Shown here: in pieces, positions 42,804 to 52,085 of the stretch | Layout of the letters: each line of letters opens with the position of its first letter | Numbering within the stretch: position 1 is the first letter of the stretch | NCBI GenBank assembly: GCA_040386595.1 | Contig: JAZKFE010000070.1 | Coordinates: 1 to 64,000 of the forward strand | DNA: 64,000 nt | DNA from: JAKFVC01 sp040386595 | Lineage (GTDB): Bacteria > Planctomycetota > Planctomycetia > Planctomycetales > Planctomycetaceae | Direction of reading: 5' to 3' | Position numbers and translations under genes: made by a program | The notes under the pieces: model-generated | The model's database searches: none | Told to the model about the DNA's origin: nothing | The model's input: only the letters and a program-made list of their open reading frames with translations

Positions 42804-44306
42804 TTAGCGATTCCGGGTGCGGATTGCGACAATCTGCAGCGCAGACGGCAAGCTCCAGTTGCCCGCTTCGTCGCTCGCCGCGGCAATGAACTGGTACGAG
42901 CCACGGGCTAGTTTTCGGGGCAACTTATAGGCCCAGTTGCCGGAAGAGTCGGTGGTCGCGGTGCCGATGGCCACTCCATCTTGGAAGATGGTGATTAAGC
43001 TTCCGGCTTCTGCTGTACCGACCAGGCTGACCTTCCTGGGGCCCGCAATGTTGACTGCGATAGTGGGGGCCGCCGGTGCCACGGTATCGGTGTTTGTAAT
43101 CGGCTCGTAGGAATCTGCTGCCGAAAGCCCTGCCTGGAGCGGATTTCCATTGAGCTTCATGGTGTTGGGCAGTGGGATCACTGGTGTGGTGGTCGCGCCA
43201 ATGTCCAGTGATAAGCCATAGGCTCCGGTACCGAAGGCAGAGCTCGTTGCGCCTTCCACTTTGATGTAGAACCAATCGCCCGTGCTGATTCCCGAGGTCG
43301 AGAGGGTCAGGGTGGAGCCGTATTGTCCCAAGCCAGTTGCTGTGCCCAGAACGGTCGTCTGGTTTTCAGCATACAACGTGACCTTTTGGTTCAGCATGCT
43401 CAACCCGGAAGATTGAACCCGAACGGTTAGGGTGTTGCCAGCGTAAGCCGGAATCTTGACTTTATAGTAGTCGACATCAGAAATCGTGGTGATATCGAGA
43501 TCAGTGATGATCGCCCACTTCTTGGTTCGGACGAGTTCCGCGGTGATGTTGTCAGCGGTGGCAAACGTCCCGTTGGGGGTTGTTTTGTCGTAATCGTCCA
43601 CCGCTCGAGCGGCATTCGCGCTGTAGATATTGCGGATTCCAGCCACGTCGTCGGCCAACAAACCTGGCTTGGCGTTTGTGTAGTATGGGTACATCTGCGA
43701 GGAATAGTCCATGCTGTGGTCGAGGCCCAAAGCATGTCCAATTTCGTGTACGGCGATCGTGTACAAGTCGAAGCCGGAATCGAAAATGTAGGAGTACGAA
43801 GTGTTGAACGCGATGTCACCGGCCGGCGAGAAGTTGATTCCTGGGGGCGGGTAGAACGCTTCGGCTAGGGACGAGTTTCCGAAATCATAGCCGCTGATGC
43901 GGATGTCGCCGAAGTTCGGATTTCCCTGCTGGTAGTTGCCAGAAATGATCGGCGCACCGTTGTCCGGCACCAGGACGAAGTTGATGTTCGTGGCCTGAGC
44001 CCACGACTGGGCGGCCCGTAGAACTTCATCCTTCCAGTTCGCCAGGTTGGGGTTGGTGCTGAACATCGCGTTCAGATTGCTGGTGACGCCGCCGATATCG
44101 GTGCCGTCCGGCACGAAGCTGATCGTGATGACTTGCGGGTTTGGCCAGGCGTTCCCCGAGACGGCGTACAGAACGACGCGGTCTTCCAGCTGTTCAATCT
44201 GCAACCGAGGAGCTGGGGCCAGGCGGCGGCGCTCGCCAAATTTACGGACACCTGTAAACAGCCCGGAAACGAGATTTCGAAAGCCCACGATGATCAATCT
44301 CCACAA
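42804..44306 (-). CDS. Matrixin-like metalloprotease, surface-anchored type
   Basis: A 500-residue protein. Near residue 36 it has LQIEQLEDRVVL, a form of the LEDR motif of planctomycete giant surface proteins. The protease part (about residues 55-240) has the zinc motif HEIGHALGLDHS and a Met-turn (SSQMYPYY), as in matrixins. This is followed by a beta-rich PPC-like region and a C-terminal Ig-like bacterial domain (VSLVGTAEAGSLITIFQDG, with GNWAYKLPRKLARG). It should be secreted although no classical signal peptide is seen; the arginine-rich start with LEDR may serve that role. Confidence 0.88.
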   Translation of the reverse strand: MWRLIIVGFRNLVSGLFTGVRKFGERRRLAPAPRLQIEQLEDRVVLYAVSGNAWPNPQVITISFVPDGTDIGGVTSNLNAMFSTNPNLANWKDEVLRAAQSWAQATNINFVLVPDNGAPIISGNYQQGNPNFGDIRISGYDFGNSSLAEAFYPPPGINFSPAGDIAFNTSYSYIFDSGFDLYTIAVHEIGHALGLDHSMDYSSQMYPYYTNAKPGLLADDVAGIRNIYSANAARAVDDYDKTTPNGTFATADNITAELVRTKKWAIITDLDITTISDVDYYKVKIPAYAGNTLTVRVQSSGLSMLNQKVTLYAENQTTVLGTATGLGQYGSTLTLSTSGISTGDWFYIKVEGATSSAFGTGAYGLSLDIGATTTPVIPLPNTMKLNGNPLQAGLSAADSYEPITNTDTVAPAAPTIAVNIAGPRKVSLVGTAEAGSLITIFQDGVAIGTATTDSSGNWAYKLPRKLARGSYQFIAAASDEAGNWSLPSALQIVAIRTRNR

Positions 44307-44950
44307 AAATAGGGTGGCCCGTTTCTCGAAAGAAACCTACCGGCGGATCTGGCACATTAGGAAGAGGCGTCAAACTCAGTAATTGTCAAAGTGTAGGGAA
44401 GATGCCTCCCCTGTCAAGCATTTTCTTGGGAGTCGGGCCGGTTGAATGGGTTGGGGTGAAAGGTTGCGTTGTCTGTTTTGGGGAGATTTGTTGTGGTTTT
44501 TTAACACGCTGGGGTGAATGGGTTGGATGTAGTGATTTGTGGTGTTTTTGGGACGTTGTGGTAAGTGGCGTAATGTAATTGCGTAGTAACGGGTTAAGGA
44601 ATTTTAAGTTGATGGTGTTTTTTTACATCACTGCAAGGTGATGTTTAGTTATTGCATCACTGGCCGGGCAAATTATTTTGAAGAATTTTGTTCTCAAATT
44701 GGGATACTGAGCGCTAAAGGCATTGCGTGTGAACGTACGTGAAGATGTAAAATTGGATGTTGGCGTCCGTAATTGGATTTGATGCGCGGTATCACGAGAG
44801 GGTGTTGCAGAAAACCAACAAGATGTTGGTCCACATCTTCGGCTGGCAGAGAGTGCTCGTTGCAACACTATTGGGGGGCGGGGCGCTGAATTTGAGAACC
44901 TGATTCCGTTGTGGAGAGCAACGGTGAAGAATCAGTGGCCCCGAAAAACA
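44307..44950. other. AT-rich intergenic region without a recognised gene
   Basis: About 640 bp upstream of the protease gene, clearly richer in A and T than the genes, with long G/T runs on the plus strand. A small hairpin (ACATCAC / GTGATGT) lies at 44625-44644. No convincing gene is present. It must hold the protease promoter. Confidence 0.5.
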
Positions 44951-44989
44951 AAAACCCTCGCCGGTGACTTGGCCACCGGCGAGGGTTTT
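44951..44989 (-). terminator. Intrinsic terminator of xylA
   Basis: A perfect 16-bp stem (AAAACCCTCGCCGGTG / CACCGGCGAGGGTTTT) with a seven-base loop, beginning 43 bp after the xylA stop. On the minus strand the stem runs directly into TTTTTGTTTTT, so this is a classical Rho-independent terminator. Confidence 0.92.
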
Positions 44990-45032
44990 TCAATGGAGCG
45001 GTTTCAGTGGAATTGCAAAACGACGACGAAAC

Positions 45033-46343
<1,311 letters not shown>

Positions 46344-46505
46344 GTCGAATATCATCCGAGAGAAGTGTGACGTGTTTCACCAATGCGTCACACTTTAACG
46401 GAGATATTCAGGAGCGACAACCACGCTCGAACGGGGGGCGTTCCACAACAGTACATCGAGTCAAACCGGAAAATGCTGCTGCTGAACTGCTGTGTCAATT
46501 GGCAG

Positions 46506-46976
46506 TCAAACCTGCTGTGGAAACTCTGGAAACAAACGGGATTGCTCGATTTCTCCCGATTCATCAAAGAAGGTCACGTTCCCGCTGAGATCACAAATCC
46601 AGACTTCTTGAGCGCCCTGTTGAAAATAGAGCGACCTTTTCTCTGCCATTTCGAGTTTGCTGTTCGAGGGAGATCGAATTTCAACGCACAGTTCTGGCGC
46701 TGCAGAGTAGGCAATTTCCTCACCGTGCTCCAAAAGAAAGGCCGTTGAGGCCCAGCCAATGTCTGCGACTTTGACTCCTTCGGGTGTTTCTACCGAGCAC
46801 TCCGAGATTGCTTTTCCATCCGCTTTCATTGTGAACAGAGTACCTACGATGGCACCTTGAACAACGCCGTGTCGATTCGATGCAGGACTCATCACAATTT
46901 GCCCGAAGCGGTTGGTTTCGATCTTAAACGGAAGATCCCGCAGCAACGGGTTTTCAACGACTTCCGACCAGCGCAT
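46506..46976 (-). CDS. Uma2 family (DUF820) putative endonuclease
   Basis: A 156-residue PD-(D/E)xK-fold protein. It has VADIGWAS, ELCVEIRSPSNSKLEMAEKR, and LYFQQGAQEVWICD, which are hallmarks of the Uma2 family. These proteins are abundant in cyanobacteria and planctomycetes and are thought to be nucleases, often mobile, but a defined function is lacking. It is a single gene 163 bp upstream of xylA on the same strand. Confidence 0.85.
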   Translation of the reverse strand: MRWSEVVENPLLRDLPFKIETNRFGQIVMSPASNRHGVVQGAIVGTLFTMKADGKAISECSVETPEGVKVADIGWASTAFLLEHGEEIAYSAAPELCVEIRSPSNSKLEMAEKRSLYFQQGAQEVWICDLSGNVTFFDESGEIEQSRLFPEFPQQV

Positions 46977-47077
46977 TGCATGTGTCCTTGTTTGTTGAGC
47001 CTGTCTGCTCGACGACAGTTCGTCGCGAAAGTTCTGCGTTTATTGTCACCGCACCCGTCCTCGCCGCCAAGCTCATT

Positions 47078-47500
47078 CTACACGCTGGGGCTAGGATTGT
47101 GCGGAACTTTGGACCGCCAGCGGGGCGGTGCCAGCCACAGCGTGCTGAGGACGGCCAGACCGAATAGCGTGTACCCGCAGGTGAAAACCCAGGGGGGAGC
47201 GTCGAAAAAGATCAGGTCGTGCAGCCAGATGGCGATAAAGTCACCCTCGTAAAGCGACTGTCCTGATTTCTTGCGAAACCAGTTCTCCCACGTTGTTAGC
47301 GGGCAGACAATTCCCAGCCAGGCCTCGAAGACCACAATCGCGATCATGGCCAGATGCACGCCGCGAAACCAGCGATTGCGGATCCACGACCAGTGAAACA
47401 CAATTCCCAGCCACGTGACGAGCAATCCGCAGATCACAAATGCAATATAAGCGACATGTGTGAATAAAGTTATGTTCGCGGCGGCCTGGTAAAACCACAT
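47078..47500 (-). CDS. DUF2784 family membrane protein
   Basis: A 140-residue protein with about four membrane helices and the DUF2784 pattern: an N-terminal HVAYIAFVICGLL helix, then RNRWFRGVHLAMI, CPLTTWENWFR and a Y-E-G-DF segment. The function of the family is unknown. The start ATG has an AGGAG site five bases upstream. Confidence 0.88.
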   Translation of the reverse strand: MWFYQAAANITLFTHVAYIAFVICGLLVTWLGIVFHWSWIRNRWFRGVHLAMIAIVVFEAWLGIVCPLTTWENWFRKKSGQSLYEGDFIAIWLHDLIFFDAPPWVFTCGYTLFGLAVLSTLWLAPPRWRSKVPHNPSPSV

Positions 47501-47807
47501 GGGATGGCTCCTGGAGCGTGGATCGAGCTGGCTCTGTAAGATGTAGATCCAGGAAACCCGTCAGATATTCTTCTGTACCGGACATTTTTCGATTTTTCTG
47601 CCGCACCCCAGAATGTGACTCTCCCACTTTGGGTTAGGGGACGTGGAGACCTGCAGCCTTTCCAGTTGGACTTTCACCTCTAAGCCGTTAGAATGAATTT
47701 TGACAGTCAAGGCTGTCAATAATCGTTTTGGTCATGGAATTGAGTGCCACCGGCCCACCGCGGAATACTTCGAGGTGACCGGTCATTGAAAATTGGGTTT
47801 CGTCCAC
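47501..47807. other. Divergent intergenic region, DUF2784 and sufU
   Basis: About 300 bp between two divergent genes, expected to contain both promoters. I see no strong repeat or binding site other than a short imperfect repeat near 47699-47712 (TGACAGTCAAGGCTGTCA, a 7-bp palindrome pair). Confidence 0.4.
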
Positions 47808-48221
47808 ATGCCTGCTGGAACTACGAGCGTGACGGAAGATATCTACCAGGAACACATTCTGGAGCATTTCGAATCCCCCTACCATAAGGGGAAGCTGGAC
47901 CATCCCACCTGTTGCCACAAGGATAAGAATCCCTTGTGCGGTGATGTGGTGGAACTTCAGTTGAAGATCGACGCCAATGATTGCGTGTCCGAGGCTTACT
48001 TTGACGGCAAGGGTTGTGCGATCAGCCAGGCTGCCGCGTCGATTCTGTGCGAACAGATCGAAGGAAAGCCAGTTTCTGAGCTGAAAGAAATGCAGGCTCA
48101 AGAGATGTTGAATTTGCTGCACGTGCCCCTGACAGCATCGCGGCAAAAATGCGGTCTCCTGGCCTTTAAGGTTCTCAAGACACTGGTTTACGCTCACGGC
48201 TCAGCAGAGTCCCCAGCCTAA
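47808..48221 (+). CDS. sufU: SufU-type iron-sulfur assembly protein
   Basis: A 137-residue SufU protein. The three zinc/sulfur-accepting cysteines are at positions 44 (NPLCGD), 70 (GKGCAIS) and 115 (RQKCGLL), with Asp46, as in the Firmicute-type SufU, and the SufU insert between the second and third Cys is present. It accepts sulfur from SufS for iron-sulfur cluster formation. The ATG at 47808 is preferred to the TTG at 47793. sufS follows on the same strand after about 220 bp. Confidence 0.92.
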   Translation: MPAGTTSVTEDIYQEHILEHFESPYHKGKLDHPTCCHKDKNPLCGDVVELQLKIDANDCVSEAYFDGKGCAISQAAASILCEQIEGKPVSELKEMQAQEMLNLLHVPLTASRQKCGLLAFKVLKTLVYAHGSAESPA

Positions 48222-48259
48222 ACTGCCAGTCAGTTGAACAGTTGAAAGAATGCAAATTA

Positions 48260-48316
48260 GCAGGGGAACTGAAACCCCTGCATTGCCTAATAAGAGACTC
48301 ACGCATTTCGTGAGTC
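48260..48316 (+). other. Two hairpins between sufU and sufS
   Basis: A first hairpin (GCAGGGG / CCCCTGC, 48260-48281) and a second (GACTCACG / CGTGAGTC, 48296-48316) lie in tandem 38 bp after the sufU stop. No T tract follows either. They may stabilise the sufU message or attenuate reading into sufS. Confidence 0.55.
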
Positions 48317-48443
48317 CACTCTCCTCTCACGCCAAGCCGGCGTTGGGCTGCCGGAGCGATGGAATCCGAGAGTTGCCGCCACTGTATGGCGGCCATCGGA
48401 GTGGAAATCGTCGCCTGCAGGCTTCGCTGGACGATTGATTGCC

Positions 48444-49694
48444 ATGGTCACCTCCTCAGCCGGATCCAAGTTCGATGTCGCCGCTGTCCGGCGAGATTTC
48501 CCGATCCTTAACCAGCCGTTGCCGAACGGCCAAACGCTGGTTTACCTGGATACCGGTGCCAGTGCCCAGAAGCCCCTCTGTGTCATCGAAAAGCTGACCG
48601 AGGTCCTGCGTCACTACTACTCCAACACGCACCGCGGCATTCACACTCTCGGCGATCTGGTGACGACCGAAGTAGAAGGGGCTCGCGAGATTGTGCGCGG
48701 CTTCCTAGGTGCTCCGAGTGTCGATGAGATCATCTTCACAGGCGGAACGACCGCTTCGATCAACGCTGTGGCCTATGGTTGGGCTCGCAAATTTCTGAGG
48801 CCTGGCGACGAAGTGTTGCTCAATGTGATGGAGCATCACGCGAACTTCGTTCCCTGGCAGCAGGCGGCCCTTGCCACGGGTGCCAAGCTGAAGTTCATTC
48901 CGCTGACTAGCGATGGGCAACTCGATCTGACGCAGCTCGACACGGTCCTGACCGACCGCACCAAGTTCGTGGCGGTGACGGGAATGTCGAACGTCTTGGG
49001 GACGATCAATCCCATCCGCGAGTTGACGCAGAAAGCCCATGCGAAGGGGGCGTTGATCCTGGTGGATGGGGCTCAAAGCGTGCCGCATGGACCGGTCAAT
49101 GTGCAGGATCTGGGGATCGATTTTCTGGTCTTCTCGGGACACAAGATCTACGGTCCGTCGGGAATTGGCATCCTGTGGGGTAAGCAAAAGTTGCTCGAGG
49201 CGATGGACCCGTTCCAGTTCGGCGGCAACATGATTCGTGAAGTGTTCCTCGAGACCAGCACCTGGGCCGATCTGCCGGGCAAGTTCGAAGCGGGCACCAT
49301 TCCGATTGCCGAAGCGGTGGCTTTGGGGACCGCGATTCGATACATCCAGCAATTTGACCCGCAGGCCGTGCATGCTCACGAAATGGAGCTCACCGCCAAA
49401 GCGTTTAAACTGCTGCAGGAAATCCCGGGCGTCACCATTTACGGACCGGGACTCGAACATCGCGGTTCCATCGTCAGCTTTACGGTGGAAGGGGTGCATC
49501 CGCACGACTTGGCCGATTTGTTTAACAATCGAGGCGTCGCGATCCGCGCCGGCCACCATTGTACCATGCCCTTACACGAGCATCTGGATCAGACCGCTAC
49601 GGCCCGCGCGAGCTTTGGGCTCTACAACACTCTCGAAGAAGTCGACGCCCTGGCCGAGGCCATTCTGTACGCCAAGAAAGTCTTCCGGCGTTAG
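48444..49694 (+). CDS. sufS: SufS-type cysteine desulfurase
   Basis: A 416-residue class II cysteine desulfurase. It has the N-terminal VRRDFPILNQ start, NTHRGIHTLG, the PLP-lysine motif FSGHKIYGPSGIGILWG and the active-site Cys in RAGHHCTMPL, followed by RASFGLYNTLEEVD. It removes sulfur from cysteine and passes it to SufU. The gene order sufU then sufS is the reverse of the usual Firmicute order. Start: ATG at 48444; a TTG at 48435 is in frame. Confidence 0.94.
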   Translation: MVTSSAGSKFDVAAVRRDFPILNQPLPNGQTLVYLDTGASAQKPLCVIEKLTEVLRHYYSNTHRGIHTLGDLVTTEVEGAREIVRGFLGAPSVDEIIFTGGTTASINAVAYGWARKFLRPGDEVLLNVMEHHANFVPWQQAALATGAKLKFIPLTSDGQLDLTQLDTVLTDRTKFVAVTGMSNVLGTINPIRELTQKAHAKGALILVDGAQSVPHGPVNVQDLGIDFLVFSGHKIYGPSGIGILWGKQKLLEAMDPFQFGGNMIREVFLETSTWADLPGKFEAGTIPIAEAVALGTAIRYIQQFDPQAVHAHEMELTAKAFKLLQEIPGVTIYGPGLEHRGSIVSFTVEGVHPHDLADLFNNRGVAIRAGHHCTMPLHEHLDQTATARASFGLYNTLEEVDALAEAILYAKKVFRR

Positions 49695-49718
49695 ACCCTG
49701 TGCGGCCTAAAACAGCTC

Positions 49719-50723
49719 TTAGTTGCCGTCACCTTCACCCCAGTGGAAGCGTTGCTTGGTGATGGCCACAAGAAGGCTGCTAAGGCTATTCGACGACGTT
49801 AGCAATTTATCGAGCAGCGTTTCTGCTTCTTGAACGGGCGCAATGCCTGACGGGTCGCCGTAGCAGAAGACAAGTGTTTGAATTTCGCTGAGCTTCGCAG
49901 CCAGAATCTGCAGCAGCGACATCAAGACGCGGTTACCTCCAAACGCGCCGCAGCCCCAGTGTCCGGTGTGAATTTGGATCTCCGTGGCCGCAGGCTGCAA
50001 TCGTGTGGACTCGACTCCCGCTGCGGAGAATCCGGTGATTGCCGTTTGCAGGATGTATAAGATTTGATCACGCGTATATTCGCCTGCCGCACCCGGAAGG
50101 GCCGCGATGGCCAGGATGTTTGAGACCGTCGGAGGGACAATGGCTGTTGTCGCTTCATGGATCGCTTCAGGGCTGGCTGCAGAGAACCGATTTCCATAAA
50201 GTCCGTGAGGCCAGCGGGCCGTTCGATTTGGTTCGGTCGCGACTGCAACACGACGCTCCACACCAGTGACTAACGCGGGCGTAGGGAGATTGTGTTCGAC
50301 TGTTAGGGGGGCGATGTCTGACTGCAGTAGGGCCTCGCGGACAGCACCCAAGGCCGGATGCTCGGTCACCTGCATTTCGTCTTGTGCAAACAGTCGTCCG
50401 TGGTAATACCCGAACAGATTGGGGTCTGCGAAGTTCAAATACCAGGTCACGGTTTTGTCCGGTGTTGCGACCGGTTGATATTCGAAAAATCCCGGTCGCA
50501 TTTCGACGCGTGTGCGAAAATCGGCCGTATGGAGTTGATCCTTTAAGGGACGCGATTTCCAACGTGTGAAGCCGATCGTTCCCGCATGCTCGCAATCAGG
50601 CGGGCAAGAAATGCTGGCGACAAGTTGCTTGTTCGTATCGCGCCAACGAGGCGGATGTGATTGCATCAACTCCTGAGCAATAAAATCCATCCGGCAGAAG
50701 GGTGCCAGCATCGGGTCTCGCAT
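49719..50723 (-). CDS. Poly(ADP-ribose) glycohydrolase (PARG)-like protein
   Basis: A 334-residue protein with PARG-type macro-domain features. Near residues 95-125, LNFADP is followed by FAQDEMQVTEHPAL, matching the V-D-F-A-N ... Q-E-E-I-x-F ... P-E-L block of PARG with Glu116 in the place of the catalytic Glu. Near 253-263, TGHWGCGAFGG matches the TGNWGCGAFGG motif of eukaryotic PARG, followed by LLQILAAKL and VFCYGD. The glycine triplet of the phosphate loop is replaced (LFGYYHGRLF), so activity is uncertain. Start: ATG at 50723; the upstream extension to 51005 overlaps the next gene and is not credible. Confidence 0.72.
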   Translation of the reverse strand: MRDPMLAPFCRMDFIAQELMQSHPPRWRDTNKQLVASISCPPDCEHAGTIGFTRWKSRPLKDQLHTADFRTRVEMRPGFFEYQPVATPDKTVTWYLNFADPNLFGYYHGRLFAQDEMQVTEHPALGAVREALLQSDIAPLTVEHNLPTPALVTGVERRVAVATEPNRTARWPHGLYGNRFSAASPEAIHEATTAIVPPTVSNILAIAALPGAAGEYTRDQILYILQTAITGFSAAGVESTRLQPAATEIQIHTGHWGCGAFGGNRVLMSLLQILAAKLSEIQTLVFCYGDPSGIAPVQEAETLLDKLLTSSNSLSSLLVAITKQRFHWGEGDGN

Positions 50724-50784
50724 GAAAGATACCTGTGCAATCAGGGGTGATGACCGAGAGGTGTTCCGTGCAACGTTTCTTATG

Positions 50785-51906
50785 TTAGTCGGCGTTTGTG
50801 TAGACGTGCAGCCATTCTTGCAACTTGCTGGGTACTTCCGGCGGGATCGAGTGCCCTTGGCGGTGGTTGAGTAGCCCCAGTCGCGCGGGGGTTCCATAGA
50901 GTTGATAGACCGGGAGTGCCGCCGCGACGTACGGCCATGAGCGATCTCCGTCTGCGGCTCCGTTGTTGGCTTCGCCTGCCAGTACCAGGAATGGTCGCGG
51001 AGCAATCAACGCGATGAGTTGATGATGATTCAACGCGAAGTCGGCGGCATCGATTCCTGCTCCTAGATACCAAGGCGCATTCCAGTTCGTCGACTGAAAT
51101 CCCAGGCCTCCTTCACTGGCGACGGCGGCTTTAATCCGTTCATCAAACGCGGCGAGGTACAGAACTTCTTTAGCTCCTAACGAGTGTCCCACCGCCCCGA
51201 TACGTTGGGGATCGACATCCGGCAAGGAGACCAGCACGTCGACGGCTCGCTGGGCATCAAACAACATCTTGTGCATCCCGAGCGTTTGGGGATGCCGCTG
51301 CTGGAACTGGTCGACGGTGACCTTTACGTCGATCTGAAATTGGGGCGGTGTTTTCCAGAGATAACAGCGGGGGCAAAACACGACATGTCCGGCTCGGCAG
51401 AGTTGTAGACCGAGATGCTGCTCCACCGGCCCATTCACACCGGCGATTTCTTCAATGCTCGTGGCACCGGTCTGATGCAAAGCAACAATGCCGGATCGTT
51501 TGCTGGTGGTCGTAGTGGTTGGCCGCAGCAGATAACCTTCAACAGGTTCATCAGCTTCCGACAGATACCGCACCAGTTGCCGCACGCAACCTTCCGGGCG
51601 ATCTTCGTGCAATACCTGTAATCGAATCGGAGACCGCTCGGTGGGCATGGGTCCCAGGAACTTTAACCAGGCGGCACGTAGTTGTTGGCGTTCCTGTTCC
51701 CATTGTTCTCGTGAGACAATGGGTTGCTTCTGATCATTCAACAGGAGTGGTGCCAGAGGTCGCTTGGGCAGTGGGATTTGCTGGGGTGGGCGTTGCACAT
51801 CGGCGAGCCAGGAAACATCTCGTGGAGTCTCGGCCCAGGCCAACTGCGGCCAGAGAGCGGCCGTCGAGGCACTAGCACACCAGGCAAAAAAGTCGCGACG
51901 CTGCAT
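50785..51906 (-). CDS. Exported alpha/beta hydrolase, Tat-type signal
   Basis: A 373-residue dienelactone-hydrolase/acetyl-xylan-esterase-like protein. The N-terminus MQRRDFFAWCASASTAALWP is a Tat-type signal. It has the nucleophile motif GAVGHSLGAKE, RPFLVLAGEANNGAADG in the Asp region and a late His (NHRQGHSIP). This is common in planctomycete gene sets for plant or algal polysaccharide turnover. Start: ATG at 51906. It precedes the PARG-like gene on the same strand (61 bp apart) and is divergent from the ABC gene. Confidence 0.85.
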   Translation of the reverse strand: MQRRDFFAWCASASTAALWPQLAWAETPRDVSWLADVQRPPQQIPLPKRPLAPLLLNDQKQPIVSREQWEQERQQLRAAWLKFLGPMPTERSPIRLQVLHEDRPEGCVRQLVRYLSEADEPVEGYLLRPTTTTTSKRSGIVALHQTGATSIEEIAGVNGPVEQHLGLQLCRAGHVVFCPRCYLWKTPPQFQIDVKVTVDQFQQRHPQTLGMHKMLFDAQRAVDVLVSLPDVDPQRIGAVGHSLGAKEVLYLAAFDERIKAAVASEGGLGFQSTNWNAPWYLGAGIDAADFALNHHQLIALIAPRPFLVLAGEANNGAADGDRSWPYVAAALPVYQLYGTPARLGLLNHRQGHSIPPEVPSKLQEWLHVYTNAD

Positions 51907-52085
51907 GCGGACCTCCGGAGGGATGAGCAGAGTTGTTCCTCGGCAAAGTAGCAAATTGCCGGGACTGCAGACAGGTCACAGTCAGTATTGTCGATTTCCA
52001 ATTAGGCTTATGCTGGCGTGGGGCAGAACTGGAGTCCCAGTGTTTGACTGTCTACAATGGGGCCTCATCCGGAGAGATCTTTACC

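Noticed and set aside
50724..51005. N-terminal extension of the PARG-like protein
   Set aside because: The extra 94 residues overlap the hydrolase gene in another frame and have shadow-frame composition.
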